Below, piece after piece: positions 27,365-37,473 of a stretch of 43,421 bases of DNA. The DNA lies in the NCBI GenBank assembly GCA_023212695.1, contig JALCCG010000180.1:1-43421 (forward strand), written 5' to 3'. Each line of letters begins with the position of its first letter. Within the stretch, counting starts at the first letter, position 1. The DNA comes from Sporisorium sorghi (Eukaryota > Basidiomycota > Ustilaginomycetes > Ustilaginales > Ustilaginaceae). The notes under the pieces are model-generated. The model had not been told where the DNA came from, made no database searches, and worked only from the letters and a program-made list of their open reading frames with translations. The translations under genes were made by a program, and so were the position numbers.

Positions 27365-28300
27365 ATGCCAGCCATCGATGATTCGCAACATCGTCTCCAG
27401 GCTGACCAACGCGATGATGGCGACGACGGCGACGTCAATCACGGCGACGAGCTGCCCGTGCCTCCGACTTCGATCCTCCGCCTAGCCCCGGCGCGACTCG
27501 TAGACGACGTCGACGAAGAGATCTTTCTCCTTTACACGCTCAACGCTAAATCTGAGCACGATGGCGGGCTGGGATACGTCAACCACACCCGAGACAAGAT
27601 CTACATTGCCATCGACCGTGGACAATGGACCTCTGCGCCGTCGGACCGCAACTTGAGCGGCCAGCTCGTCGTGCCCATCTACCAGCATGTCACCAGCCTG
27701 CGCTCGTCCAAGGGCGACACGGGCAGTGTTGTGTGGCGCTCCACTGTCGAGCTGGCGATCCGCTTCCATCGCGACGTCCTCTTTGATCTGTCGCTTCTCA
27801 AAGACGCTACCGTGCTCGAGCTGGGCGCGGGGACGGGCGCTCTGCCCGCCATGGTTGCTTCGCTGGCCAAGCAGTGGCTCGCAACGGATCAAGAGCAGCT
27901 GCTCCCACTCATGCGCAAAAACTTGGACTCCTGCGACAAGGTCAAGACAGCATCGCTCGACTGGTTCGACTTTCTCCATCCTCCCTCGCCGCACTCTGCC
28001 CAACTGCGCAAAAAGCACATCCTCGACCATTTTGCCCAGCAAGAAGCTCCAGCACCAGACGTCATCATCTGCTGCGACTGCATCTACAACCCAGGCCTCT
28101 TTGACGCTCTCATCGCCACCCTCAACGTCTTTACTCAGCCGCAGCATACGACAGTGCTCGTCTCTTGCGAGATGAGGAGCGATCAGAGTCTCTCCGATTT
28201 CTTGACAAAGTGGAAGGAGTCGGATCCGACTTGGCGCATCGTCAGCCTCGAGGATCGCTTCGACAAAGGGTTTGTAGCTCTCGCTGCTTGGAAAACTTGA
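27365..28300 (+). CDS. Class I SAM-dependent protein-lysine methyltransferase, Rkm5/METTL21-like
   Basis: 311 residues, no intron. The seven-strand methyltransferase core begins near residue 135: VVWRSTVELAIRF, then motif I ATVLELGAGTGALPAMVASL (about 152-171) and the post-I acidic end (ATDQEQLLPLMRKNL). Next come the LDWFDF strand and ViICCDCIYNPGLFDALIATL, in which DCIYN is a close match to the Rkm5 and METTL21 group's D-x-x-Y signature. The C-terminal block RFDKGFVALAAWKT resembles Rkm5. Yeast Rkm5 monomethylates ribosomal protein L1. Other members modify elongation factors or chaperones, so the exact substrate is uncertain. The N-terminal 50 residues are acidic. The ATG at 27365 is the first in frame. 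Confidence 0.8.
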   Translation: MPAIDDSQHRLQADQRDDGDDGDVNHGDELPVPPTSILRLAPARLVDDVDEEIFLLYTLNAKSEHDGGLGYVNHTRDKIYIAIDRGQWTSAPSDRNLSGQLVVPIYQHVTSLRSSKGDTGSVVWRSTVELAIRFHRDVLFDLSLLKDATVLELGAGTGALPAMVASLAKQWLATDQEQLLPLMRKNLDSCDKVKTASLDWFDFLHPPSPHSAQLRKKHILDHFAQQEAPAPDVIICCDCIYNPGLFDALIATLNVFTQPQHTTVLVSCEMRSDQSLSDFLTKWKESDPTWRIVSLEDRFDKGFVALAAWKT

Positions 28301-28501
28301 ACTCTCTCGCATTACATTGTCAACATCACGCACATTCATTTCATTCTTCAGGTCATACCATCGTCAAGGGAATCAAACAGGAAGATCAATTGTTCGCATT
28401 TGCTGATTCAAGTCCAGAAAGTGTGTCCCATAAGCAACGCGTATCGGCGACAGAGAATAAAGAGATCGAGAACGAGAGAAAGAGAGAAACAAGTCACGCC
28501 C

Positions 28502-31500
28502 TTAGGCACTGCCTCCTTGTCCGTTGGGCTTGCCAGAAGGCGATCGAGGCAACGGGCTCGTACCGCCGTTGGCACCGTTGAACTCAGACGGCGATGCGGC
28601 GCCGCCCATCGCAGACGGTGTCGTGAAGCCAGGGTAAGCCAAACCCATCATGCTCATGTGCGGGTTCGCCATGAACGGCATGCTGCCCATCGGCATGCCC
28701 ATCGTCGAAGCGGGAGCAGCGCCGGGCGAGCCGTGTCCCATCATGGATCCGTGACCCAGCGCCGATCCTTCTTGGTGAGCTTGCGAGAGCGCATTCATGT
28801 ACGCCATCTGCGCTGCCTGCATCGCCTGCTGCTGCGCCATCATCGGATCGAAGCCTCCGCCCATACCGCCAATCTGACTGCCGCCACCACCCATCTGCGA
28901 GCCGCCAAAGCCTCCCATCTGTGGCATACCCATTCCCATCATGCCCATGCCACCCATGCCACCCATCATGCCCGACATCATCATCTGCTGGTACAGCATC
29001 GGATTGAAGTACGCCATTTGCTGCATCTGCTGCTGCTGTGCCTGCTGCTGTTGCTGTCGGATCGCATCTTCTTCGCGCTGGCGTCGCTCGGCTGCAACGC
29101 GCTCACGCTCCCGCTCGGTGAGCGTGGCACCGAATCCTCCAGCACCCTTGCGATCGCGCTCGTGAGCCGTGATGGCGCCCAGAAGACCCGCCTGCGGAGG
29201 AGGAGGTTTGTTGGGAACATTGACCAGGTTCCTGCCCGTCGCCCTCGCTTCAGCCTCCTGCGTCTTGGCCGAGCGCTCGGCCTTGTCCTGCGCTCCCGCT
29301 TGCACGAGACCGTGAGGGGTAAACACGGTGGTCATGGCTCCAGGCTGCTCTTCCGGGTTGAGCTGCAGGAATGTCTGACGGTCGCGCACGATGGGACCCT
29401 GAGGTGGCGTGTTGGATCGAGAGTCGTCACCGTGAGCGGCAGCGAGATGGTTGTTGAACATCGACTGGCGCTGGTACGCCTGGATCGAAGGGTGAGTTGG
29501 CATAGCTCCGCGTGCAGGTGACTGACCGGGCGAGTCGGATCGCGAACCACCAACGACGCTTGCACCGTAGCCGGAGACGGATCGAGGGAAGGCGCCAGCA
29601 GCGCCTTGCGAAGCTGCTTCGTTGCTGCGGCCGAGACTGCCAACCGAGTCAGCCAAGTTGACTGGAGAGTCTGTACCTGGTGCACCCCGGCTGGAGCTGG
29701 CCGCAGAACGACCGGCACCAGCGGGTTGAACAGCACGACTCGAGGGACGAACGCCTTCACGACTTTCGTCTTCCTCGTCTTCGTCATCCTCCTCTTCCTC
29801 TTCTTCCTCCTCGCTGTCGTCTACCCAGCCAGGGCGGCGCAAGCCCTTGGGCTTGTTGGCGCCGGCACGGCCAGGTCGGGAGAGCGCCTCCTGGTGGGCT
29901 TGGGCCTGAAGCTGGGCGGCAGACTTGCGTTCAGCGGCCCGCTTGTTCTGGCCAAATGTGGAAGGGTACTGAACAGCCGAAGATCGCACACCGAAAGTGC
30001 TGTCGACAGACGTCTGAGGCACCGCAGTGGATACAGGCTGCACCGGCGCTGCGGCCGAAGGAGATGGAACGGAGCTGCGCTCGACCTCGTTGGTCTTGAC
30101 GACTACGGGCGCCTCCTGGGTCCTGAGGGCTGGCGAGGGAGGCTGCTCCAAGTAGGAGTAAGCAGCAAGCGCATCATCGTCGATGGTGTCGTCCTGCGTC
30201 GGGTTGGTCCTGCCAGCAGCCGCGGGCTCGGACTTGACGTGCCCATTCTGGACGGGCGCTGCAGTTGCTGGCTGTTGCTGTTGCTGATCCGACGACAGAC
30301 GCGTAGCATGCGTGCTTTCCGACTGGATGGCCGAGGTAGTGCCCGAAGCAGGCGCAAGGCTGTGAGGGCGAGAAGCCTGCGAGCTCTCCTTGGTGACGAC
30401 ATTGCGGCCAGGAGCAGGCATGACGACAGGCTGGGAGCTGGTGGCAGGCAGCTGGTCAGAGATGGAGGCCATGTAGAAGAGGGCACTCTCGTCGTAGTTG
30501 GTGGGCAGGTCCGAGTCGCGCTTGGTGGAGCGAGGCTGTTCAGAAGCCGTCTGCTCTGCACCTCGGCCAGATGGGCCAAAGACGGCAGCAGACCGAGGGG
30601 CAGCTGCGTCAAGCTCAGGAGCAGGCGACATGGCTTGAGTGGCGTTGGAAGGACTGAGGTAAGCGAGCGAAGATTCGTTGGTCGGTGCAGGCTGCAGAGC
30701 AGGTTGCACGCCTTGCGTTGGAGGGGGAACTGCACTCGTGGGGCTCGGGATGGCACGGATCTCGGAACGGTTGTCCTGCTGATCTCTCGAGTGTGGGACT
30801 GCGCTGAGCTGTGAGACGACAGGGGCGCGTGCAGGTTGAGGCGCGGCAACGACATTGTTGAGAGGGGCCGCGGCAATTGGGGCTGCAGATGTGGGCGCAG
30901 GGGCCGCCACGCTGGCTGTGGGTGCAGCCTGCATCGCGGGCGGTATCGTGGCAGACTGACCGGGACGGGCTTCACGAGGAGGACGCAACGAGTCGAAATC
31001 GGGTGATGCAGCACGTACAGACTCCTTGTCGGTGCCGTCACCTCTGGCAGAGTCTTTGAAGGCGTTCGAGACTGGGCCAATCTGCTCAGAGGAACGCGCT
31101 GAAGTGTTGGAGGTGTTGTGGACCATGGGAGCAGCGGAAACGGGAGGTTGGCTCTGAGCAGAGTCAAAGTTGAGGGGCGGCAACTGCGAGGCGGGTTCCG
31201 GGCCACTGGCTCGAGAAGATGTGCGAGGCTCGTCGTCGGCAAGGGAATCGGCTTTGGAGGTGGAGGCAACGGCGCTCTGCGAAGGGGGTGGAAGAGGTTG
31301 AAGGATCTTGGTGCGTTCGCCTCTCATGCGGGCAGCCATGATGCCGTGCAGTGAAGCACGAGTGGTGAGGTGATCTTCGCGAGCAATCTCGAGGAACTCG
31401 GCGAGCTCTCTGTCGAGGAAGAGACGATCTTTGAATGGACCGATGGGATAAGCAAAGAAGGGCGAGACAGGATCGCGTGCCTCCCAGACGAAAGTTTCGG

Positions 31501-33133
31501 GGCGACCATAGAGCTTGAAGGAATCCATAAAGGCGATGAGCCACTTCATCATCTCTGCATTTGCACCCTTGCTGCCGGCAGTGTCGAGTTCGGGCATGAG
31601 CATGACCCAGCCTGTAGTGCGGACGCGATGAGTAGCAGAGAGAACGGCGCTGGAGGGGAAGACACCCTCGATCTTGAAAAGACTCGAGCCTTCAACGAGC
31701 TCGGGGCGGGAAGGATAAACGGCAAAGGCGTGAGCAGCATAGATGAGCGTAGCAAAGGGCTTCTTGTCCTTTTTGGACTCGAAGAAGCTGGCGACACCAG
31801 GGGCGCCGTTGCTTCCCGGAGGAGGAGGCAGGTCGTTGCCATCGTTGGAGGGAGCGCCGGGAGCGGCAGTGGAGACGCTGTTGATGCTCATGAGGCTAGA
31901 GCGGTCGCCTGCAGAAGAGCCGATCTTCCAAAACTTCTTCTTGGCGCCAAACTCGGACTCGTCGGGCTTGTGATCGGTGAGGACCATCCAGACCTTTTTC
32001 CATTCAGTGGAGCCCATGAATCGAGCCTTGACCCAGCCTTCCATCTTGCCCTTGACGAGGGGAGACTTGATGGACATTTCGGCGGCGTTGACGGCAGGAG
32101 CATCCGGAGTGGAACTGCCTGGCGAGCCGACGGCGCCGAGTCGTGCACGGATGAGAGCACCAGTGTAGATCTCTTCGAGCCTGACCTTTTCCCAGGAAGC
32201 GAGACGGATGGCGTTGATCCAGGCCTGGAGATGACGGTGACCGAGGTTGAGCCAGCCGATGACGGTGCGGTGCTCTGGTTTCTGACGATGCTCGGGAGCA
32301 AGCCATTGCTCGAGCGACTCGGGTGGGAAAGGAGGCGGGTCGCGGAAGCAAAAGATGGTGCGGTTGTTGCCGGCCGAGTTGATGGCAAAGGCGTGGTGGT
32401 AGCGCCCACGGCTGCCTGGGATGAGTTTGGGATCTTCGATGAGGAGGCCGATAAAGTCGACAAAGGAGTCGGTGATGTTGATGTAAGTGGGAGGGACCTC
32501 TGAGCCGCGTCGAGCAGCTTGTTGCATCTGTTCGACATTCCATAGACTGAGAACGGTTCCAGAGAGTTGTACGAAGCATTCGGTCCAGCGACGCTTCTCG
32601 TCTGCAACGTGGAGAGGCCTTCCATCGGTGCCGAGATCGTCTCGTTTGAGGAGGTAGCCTTCCATGTAGAGCTTTTTCTGTTGAGATTCTTGGAGGCTGA
32701 GTGCACTGCGCAGATCCTGGCTTTTGAAGGTGAGAGGGGTTTGAGGGGTGGAGCGGATGGATCTGGCGGTGGAGCCGGTTGGAGAAGGCGGACGCTGGAG
32801 AGTAGGACTGGAGGCGCCACCGCCGGCAGCATAGTACTCGGGGTTGTCCAGAGGCTGGAAGGCAGACATGGGACGCATGCTAGCGGAACGATTTCCGCCA
32901 GCTGGATGCTGCTGTTGTGGTTTGTACATCTGGCGGGAAGAAGAGTTGAGGAGGACGCTGGTGGACTGGCTGTGATTGTGGGATGGTTGGAAGTTGCGAG
33001 AGGAAGCTGGTGGGGCTGCTTGACGGGCATCGAATGGCTGCATATTTTGACTAGCAGATGGTGGTAGGCGATCCTGATGTTGTTGCGAGTCGTAGGCGGG
33101 GCTGGAACCCGACTGTGGGAACGAGTTGTTCAT
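28502..33133 (-). CDS. CAF120: PH-domain protein of the CAF120/Skg3 family
   Basis: 1543 residues without introns. The N-terminal 145 residues are Gln/Ser/Pro-rich. A PH domain begins near 153 (KLYMEGYLLKRDDLG, then RRWTECFVQLSGTVLSLWNV). A second conserved PH-like segment follows at about 345-520 (LVKGKMEGWVKARFMGSTEWKKVWMVL ... FATLIYAAHAFAVYPSRPEL ... WVMLMPELD). This double arrangement is typical of the Skg3/Caf120 family, linked in yeast to the CCR4-NOT complex and to polarised-growth sites. The long middle part is disordered, with an Asp/Glu run and an ERERERVAAERRQREEDAIRQ coiled region. The C-terminal 170 residues are Met/Gly/Gln-rich. It converges on the methyltransferase gene 201 bp away. 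Yeast Skg3 and Caf120 are paralogues, so the symbol marks the family. Confidence 0.82.
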   Translation of the reverse strand: MNNSFPQSGSSPAYDSQQHQDRLPPSASQNMQPFDARQAAPPASSRNFQPSHNHSQSTSVLLNSSSRQMYKPQQQHPAGGNRSASMRPMSAFQPLDNPEYYAAGGGASSPTLQRPPSPTGSTARSIRSTPQTPLTFKSQDLRSALSLQESQQKKLYMEGYLLKRDDLGTDGRPLHVADEKRRWTECFVQLSGTVLSLWNVEQMQQAARRGSEVPPTYINITDSFVDFIGLLIEDPKLIPGSRGRYHHAFAINSAGNNRTIFCFRDPPPFPPESLEQWLAPEHRQKPEHRTVIGWLNLGHRHLQAWINAIRLASWEKVRLEEIYTGALIRARLGAVGSPGSSTPDAPAVNAAEMSIKSPLVKGKMEGWVKARFMGSTEWKKVWMVLTDHKPDESEFGAKKKFWKIGSSAGDRSSLMSINSVSTAAPGAPSNDGNDLPPPPGSNGAPGVASFFESKKDKKPFATLIYAAHAFAVYPSRPELVEGSSLFKIEGVFPSSAVLSATHRVRTTGWVMLMPELDTAGSKGANAEMMKWLIAFMDSFKLYGRPETFVWEARDPVSPFFAYPIGPFKDRLFLDRELAEFLEIAREDHLTTRASLHGIMAARMRGERTKILQPLPPPSQSAVASTSKADSLADDEPRTSSRASGPEPASQLPPLNFDSAQSQPPVSAAPMVHNTSNTSARSSEQIGPVSNAFKDSARGDGTDKESVRAASPDFDSLRPPREARPGQSATIPPAMQAAPTASVAAPAPTSAAPIAAAPLNNVVAAPQPARAPVVSQLSAVPHSRDQQDNRSEIRAIPSPTSAVPPPTQGVQPALQPAPTNESSLAYLSPSNATQAMSPAPELDAAAPRSAAVFGPSGRGAEQTASEQPRSTKRDSDLPTNYDESALFYMASISDQLPATSSQPVVMPAPGRNVVTKESSQASRPHSLAPASGTTSAIQSESTHATRLSSDQQQQQPATAAPVQNGHVKSEPAAAGRTNPTQDDTIDDDALAAYSYLEQPPSPALRTQEAPVVVKTNEVERSSVPSPSAAAPVQPVSTAVPQTSVDSTFGVRSSAVQYPSTFGQNKRAAERKSAAQLQAQAHQEALSRPGRAGANKPKGLRRPGWVDDSEEEEEEEEDDEDEEDESREGVRPSSRAVQPAGAGRSAASSSRGAPGTDSPVNLADSVGSLGRSNEAASQGAAGAFPRSVSGYGASVVGGSRSDSPGQSPARGAMPTHPSIQAYQRQSMFNNHLAAAHGDDSRSNTPPQGPIVRDRQTFLQLNPEEQPGAMTTVFTPHGLVQAGAQDKAERSAKTQEAEARATGRNLVNVPNKPPPPQAGLLGAITAHERDRKGAGGFGATLTERERERVAAERRQREEDAIRQQQQQAQQQQMQQMAYFNPMLYQQMMMSGMMGGMGGMGMMGMGMPQMGGFGGSQMGGGGSQIGGMGGGFDPMMAQQQAMQAAQMAYMNALSQAHQEGSALGHGSMMGHGSPGAAPASTMGMPMGSMPFMANPHMSMMGLAYPGFTTPSAMGGAASPSEFNGANGGTSPLPRSPSGKPNGQGGSA

Positions 33134-33922
33134 GGTTGATGAAGTGAGGAGGGAATCGGATCGTCACTGACAGAAGCCAAGACTTGAAATGAAGTCGGAT
33201 GCAATGGGCTGCAGTTGGTTGGGGATGAGGAAGAGGATGATGGAATGAAAGCAAGATGCAGAATGGACGTGGAGCAGCGAGTCGAAAAAAAGAAAGAGAA
33301 ACTGAGACCAACTTTGTGTCAAACAGAGCTCTTGTTGGCGGATGCAGCTGTTGGTGTTCGTTGCAACAGCACACGGGCGTCTAAGCACCACATCGTGCAG
33401 AAAAGACTGGAAATTCGGTAGCCAAGGTCGCACAGCCACGCACGATGGCAGCGACGACCGATTTCTCGATTTGTGCGACACTCGCATTTTTTGTTTTTTG
33501 TTTTTTTTTTAATTTTATTTTTTTGAATCAGCCCGATTCCAGCCCTCGACCTTGATTGAAATCGGCGATATTCTTATCATGAAGCGGCAAGGCTATCTCG
33601 CCGCAAGCGGTTGAGTGAAATAAATGATCCGAAAAACTGAGACGTGAAAGCGCCACATTTTTTTGGCGTGAGAACCGATCTGTTTTTCTGTTCAGATTGC
33701 GCTGTCAGTCTGTGCGCAGCAGCACAAGCAGCACAAGCAGCTTGCCTCTCGCTCTCTCTCGCGCGCGCTTTCGTCTCTTCCACAAACTCGCTTCCGCAAT
33801 CGCAATCGCAGCCGCGCATTCATCATCCATTACTACCATCATCATCATCTGGTCACACCTCACCACCCTTTCAACGCTGCTGCTCTGGATAGTCAAGCAG
33901 CGCATCACATCTCCTTGCTGCA
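33134..33922. promoter_or_regulatory. Divergent region between the CAF120-like and ABC transporter genes
   Basis: 789 bp between two start codons. It includes a T-rich stretch at 33488-33524 and a CATCATCAT-type run at about 33837-33849 near the transporter start. No conserved coding frame or RNA gene is visible. Confidence 0.5.
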
Positions 33923-35298
33923 ATGGCAGTCCAATCCAAGCTTCGCCACGATTCTGGCTGGCTTGCACACCTTCTCTCCCCGCACAACAGAGCAAAGCAA
34001 GGCCTCGGTCTCGTCGCTCTCCTCCTTCTCTTCTCCCTCCGCAAGCGACTCACTCACCTGCTCGACCAGCGCAATCTCGCAAACCTCGCACACTCTCGTA
34101 ACGACCCGGACGGCCTCGAAATCGCCGATGCTCTCAAGCAAGTATACCACCCCAAGCCGGATGGCTCGCGCGACTTGCTTGTCCCCAACCGCGGTCGCGT
34201 ATCCAAGGTCCCCATCAAGCCCACACCCACTCGCAAATTCGACGCAGACTATGCTGCTTTCCGCAAGCTTCCCCCAACCTCGGACGTCGGAGCAGCCAAC
34301 GCCAAGAACAAGCAGCTGAGCGAACAGGATCTCGAGCGATCTCAAATCGAAGATGCAAAGGCAATGCGCGCAGAGGGCGGCGCCGCTGCTGCCACCGCAA
34401 AAAAGGTCGGCGTCAACAAGGAATTCTTCCGTCAGCTCAAGGCCATCTTCCGCATCCTCGTCCCGCGAAGAAACAGCAAGGAGGTCTACATCTTTCTCCT
34501 ACACACCTCCTTCCTCGTCCTCAGAACCTACCTCTCCATGCTCGTCGCCCGCCTCGATGGTGTCATCGTTCGTGATCTTGTCTCGGCCAACGGTCGTGGT
34601 TTCCTCAGAGGTCTTGGTCTCTGGTTCTTGCTCGCCATCCCTTCCACCTACACCAACTCGATGATTCGCTTCCTCCAATCCAAACTCGCCATCGGCTTCC
34701 GCACTCGGCTCACCAGATACGTCCACGACCTCTACCTCAACGACAAGGCCAACTTCTACCGCATCATCAACCTCGACGGTCGTCTCGATGCTGCCGATCA
34801 GTACATCACCACCGACATCGCCCGCTTCTGCGAGACCCTCGCCGCCCTCTACTCCAACGTCTCCAAACCCGTGCTCGATCTCATCATCTTCAACTATGCT
34901 CTCAGTCGCTCCCTCGGTCCCATGGGCATCTTTGGTCTCTTCACCAATTACCTTTTCACCGGCTGGATCCTTCGCCAAGTCACCCCGGCCTTTGGCAAGT
35001 TGGCTGCCATCGAAGCAAAGCTCGAGGGCGACTTCCGCTCCGCCCACAGCCGACTCATCACAAACGCAGAAGAGATCGCTTTTTACAATGGCGCTTCCAT
35101 CGAAGCTGGCATCCTCAACCGCGCCTACATTCGCCTTGTGCGACACATCAACAGCATCTTTAAGATCCGCGTCGCCTTCAACATGACCGAGGATTTCGTG
35201 CTCAAGTACGCCTGGTCAGCCGCAGGATACGTCATCATCGCCGCGCCTTTCCTCTTTGGTCAAAAGAAGCCTCAGTCTGACTCGTCAGACGCCGCGCT

Positions 35299-35335
<37 letters not shown>

Positions 35336-36409
35336 GCAAAGCCAAAAGAATCCGACAGCACCGTCGCAGCAAAGACCGAGTCGTACGTCTCCAATCGTCG
35401 TCTCCTCTTGTCGCTCGCCGATGCTGGAAGTCGGCTCATGTACAGTTACAAGGAGCTCGCCGAATTGGCAGGTTTCACCAGCCGTGTCTACACGCTCATC
35501 TCGACTCTCCACCTGCTCAACAGGGAGCAGTACCAGGCCATGCCCCGTCCCGTCGATCTGCCAGCAGACAAGCCTTTCTACGATCTCGGTCACATCCAGG
35601 GCCAAGTGGTGATTGGTGCAGAGACGGTTGCATTCGACAAGGTGCCCATCGTTGCGCCAGCACCAGGCTTGGAGCGCGGAGGCGAAGAGCTGGTCAAGGA
35701 TCTCACACTCCGAGTCAAGCCAGGCGAGCACATTCTCATCACCGGTCCCAACGGTGTCGGCAAGACCGCCGTCGCCCGTGTGGTTGCTGGTCTCTGGCCC
35801 GTCTTCCAGGGTCGTTTGGAACGCCCTTCGATCAACGACATCATGTTCCTGCCGCAGCGACCCTACCTTTCCGTCGGCAGCCTGCGTGAACAGGTCATCT
35901 ACCCATTCACGTACCCCGAGCACGTGGCATCGGGCAAGACAGACGAGGATCTGCTTGCCATCCTCAAGGATGTCCATCTGGCCTACCTGCCCACCCGTGA
36001 AGGTGGTTGGGAGACGCGCAAGGAGTGGAAGGACGTGCTTTCGGGCGGTGAAAAGCAGCGCATGGGCATGGCACGTCTGCTCTACCACCGACCCAAGTTC
36101 GGCATCCTCGACGAGTGCACCAGTGCCGTCTCGACCGATGTGGAAGGTCTGATGTACGCCAAAGCCAAGGAGCTGGGTATCACGCTCATCACCATCTCGC
36201 ATCGACCGTCGCTGTTCAAGTATCACGAGGTGCTTCTGCGCCTCACGGGTGAAGATGGAGCCTGGGAGACCGACTTTATTGGAGCCGAGACGGAACAGCT
36301 CAGCATGGAAAACGAGATCGAAGATCTCGAGAAGAAAATGGCCGAAGTCGAGGGATGGAAGACGCGAATCGGCGAGATTCAGAAGGAGCTTTCGTTCAGC
36401 AAGAACTGA
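33923..36409 (+). CDS. Peroxisomal long-chain acyl-CoA ABC half-transporter (ABCD/Pxa type)
   Basis: 828 residues, no intron, close to yeast Pxa1 and Pxa2 in length. One membrane domain (about 180-430) contains the ABCD blocks FRILVPRRNSKEVYIF, RTRLTRYVHDLYL, DQYITTDIARFCETLAALYSN and the EAA-like loop ITNAEEIAFYNGASIE. One nucleotide-binding domain (about 545-790) has GPNGVGKTAVARV (Walker A), LSGGEKQRMGMAR (signature), FGILDECTSAVS (Walker B) and a switch His in TISHRPS. A poly-Ala stretch from a GCT run near 35299-35335 lies in the linker between the two domains. ABCD proteins dimerise in the peroxisome membrane and import fatty acyl-CoAs for beta-oxidation. The sequence does not let me say Pxa1 or Pxa2. 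A short coiled C-terminus follows the ATPase domain. Confidence 0.92.
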
Positions 36410-36482
36410 TCAGTCACATGCACGCAAAGCCCTTGCAATACGATGGCATGCTCGTTCCATCACCGACGTGACATACATGGTC

Positions 36483-37156
36483 TTAGCTGATGGTGATGAC
36501 CGCCCAGTTGCACGTGCCTGCGCGTTCGGCGTTCCAACGATCCGCACCGCGAGCTGCGGCACCTGCCAGCTCAATCTGCATCTTGAATTCTCTTCCTAAA
36601 CCTGATGCTGACTTGAGTTGCAGGTTCCACTCCATCCACACAGCGGGACCGGAGCGGTCTCCAGCTCCGCCGCCTTTGCGTTGCGGCTCGCCAAGGTCGT
36701 TGACCAGATCTTTGCCCCTTGAATTGTGTTTGATCGTGATCTCGGCTTCAGAGCTGGTGGCGTGTATTGATAGAGGGAGGGCTGGAAAGCATATCCACTT
36801 TCGGTCGTCCAAGCCCGAGTAAATGTCGATGGCGGCTAGACGTAGATCTCGAGGAGAGCATTTGGAAGCATTCGTACCGGATGAGGTGGCTTCATCTGTC
36901 AACATCAGAGTCAGACGGCAAGGCTCGTTCAGTTTCAATTTGAGCAGCTGATAGGCAAACATGCCGAGCCACACTCACACTGCAGGCTGAGCCCTAAGGC
37001 TTGGTAGTTATGGTAGACGACATCTGGATACGCCTTGATTTCTGGTTCGACTGTCCTCGCCGACGTGTTGCCCTGGATTTGATCAAGCATAGCCTGAACA
37101 TTAGCATGGCCAGGATGTGAGCCGAGCACACCAACGAGCTCATCGACTTCAAGCAT
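36483..37156 (-). CDS. Conserved protein of unknown function, two exons
   Basis: Two exons, 36979-37156 and 36483-36895, with an 83-bp intron (GTGAGT donor, CTGAC branch, ACAG acceptor) give 196 residues. The splice restores the frame across LSLQYEATSSG. The N-terminal part contains DVVYHNYQALGLSLQY, and LAAIDIYSGLDDRKWICFP follows. These look like strands of a small beta-rich domain conserved in fungi, with no enzyme motif that I recognise. The C-terminal half has PAVWMEWNLQLKSASGLG and FKMQIELAGAAARGADRWN and ends NWAVITIS. No signal peptide or membrane segment. It lies 73 bp from the transporter stop (convergent). I could not name a family, and a further intron cannot be excluded. Confidence 0.72.
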
Positions 37157-37473
37157 CTTGGCCCTGTGTGGGGAGATGGTGGTGATGTTGATGAGAAGAA
37201 GGGTTGTGCACCACGGCAATCTGTGAACCTTTCTTTTGTGGAGCAAGCGCCGAATTCCGTAAAAGTGACGATTGTGTGTAACTTTGTGATTGCTGATTGC
37301 GATTGAACCTCATTTCCATATCATCACATTGCACAACAGTCACGCAGCACAGCAGCTCAGCCATCTTACTCTCCATGACAGGGACGCCACACCACCCACA
37401 CGACTGAGTGGCAACTGACTCCCATCAGCCATCAGCCTCGCTGCTTTACCGCAGCCACAAACGCTTCGCCAAA
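37157..37473. promoter_or_regulatory. Divergent region between two uncharacterised genes
   Basis: 317 bp separating two start codons. An open frame extends upstream of the second gene to a GTG at 37408 but no ATG lies in that extension. No other content is seen. Confidence 0.45.

Noticed and set aside
4965..36409. Peroxisomal gene cluster (oxidase, CoA diphosphatase, ABCD transporter)
   Set aside because: The genes are 12-15 kb apart, on different strands and interspersed with splicing, ribosome and cell-wall genes.
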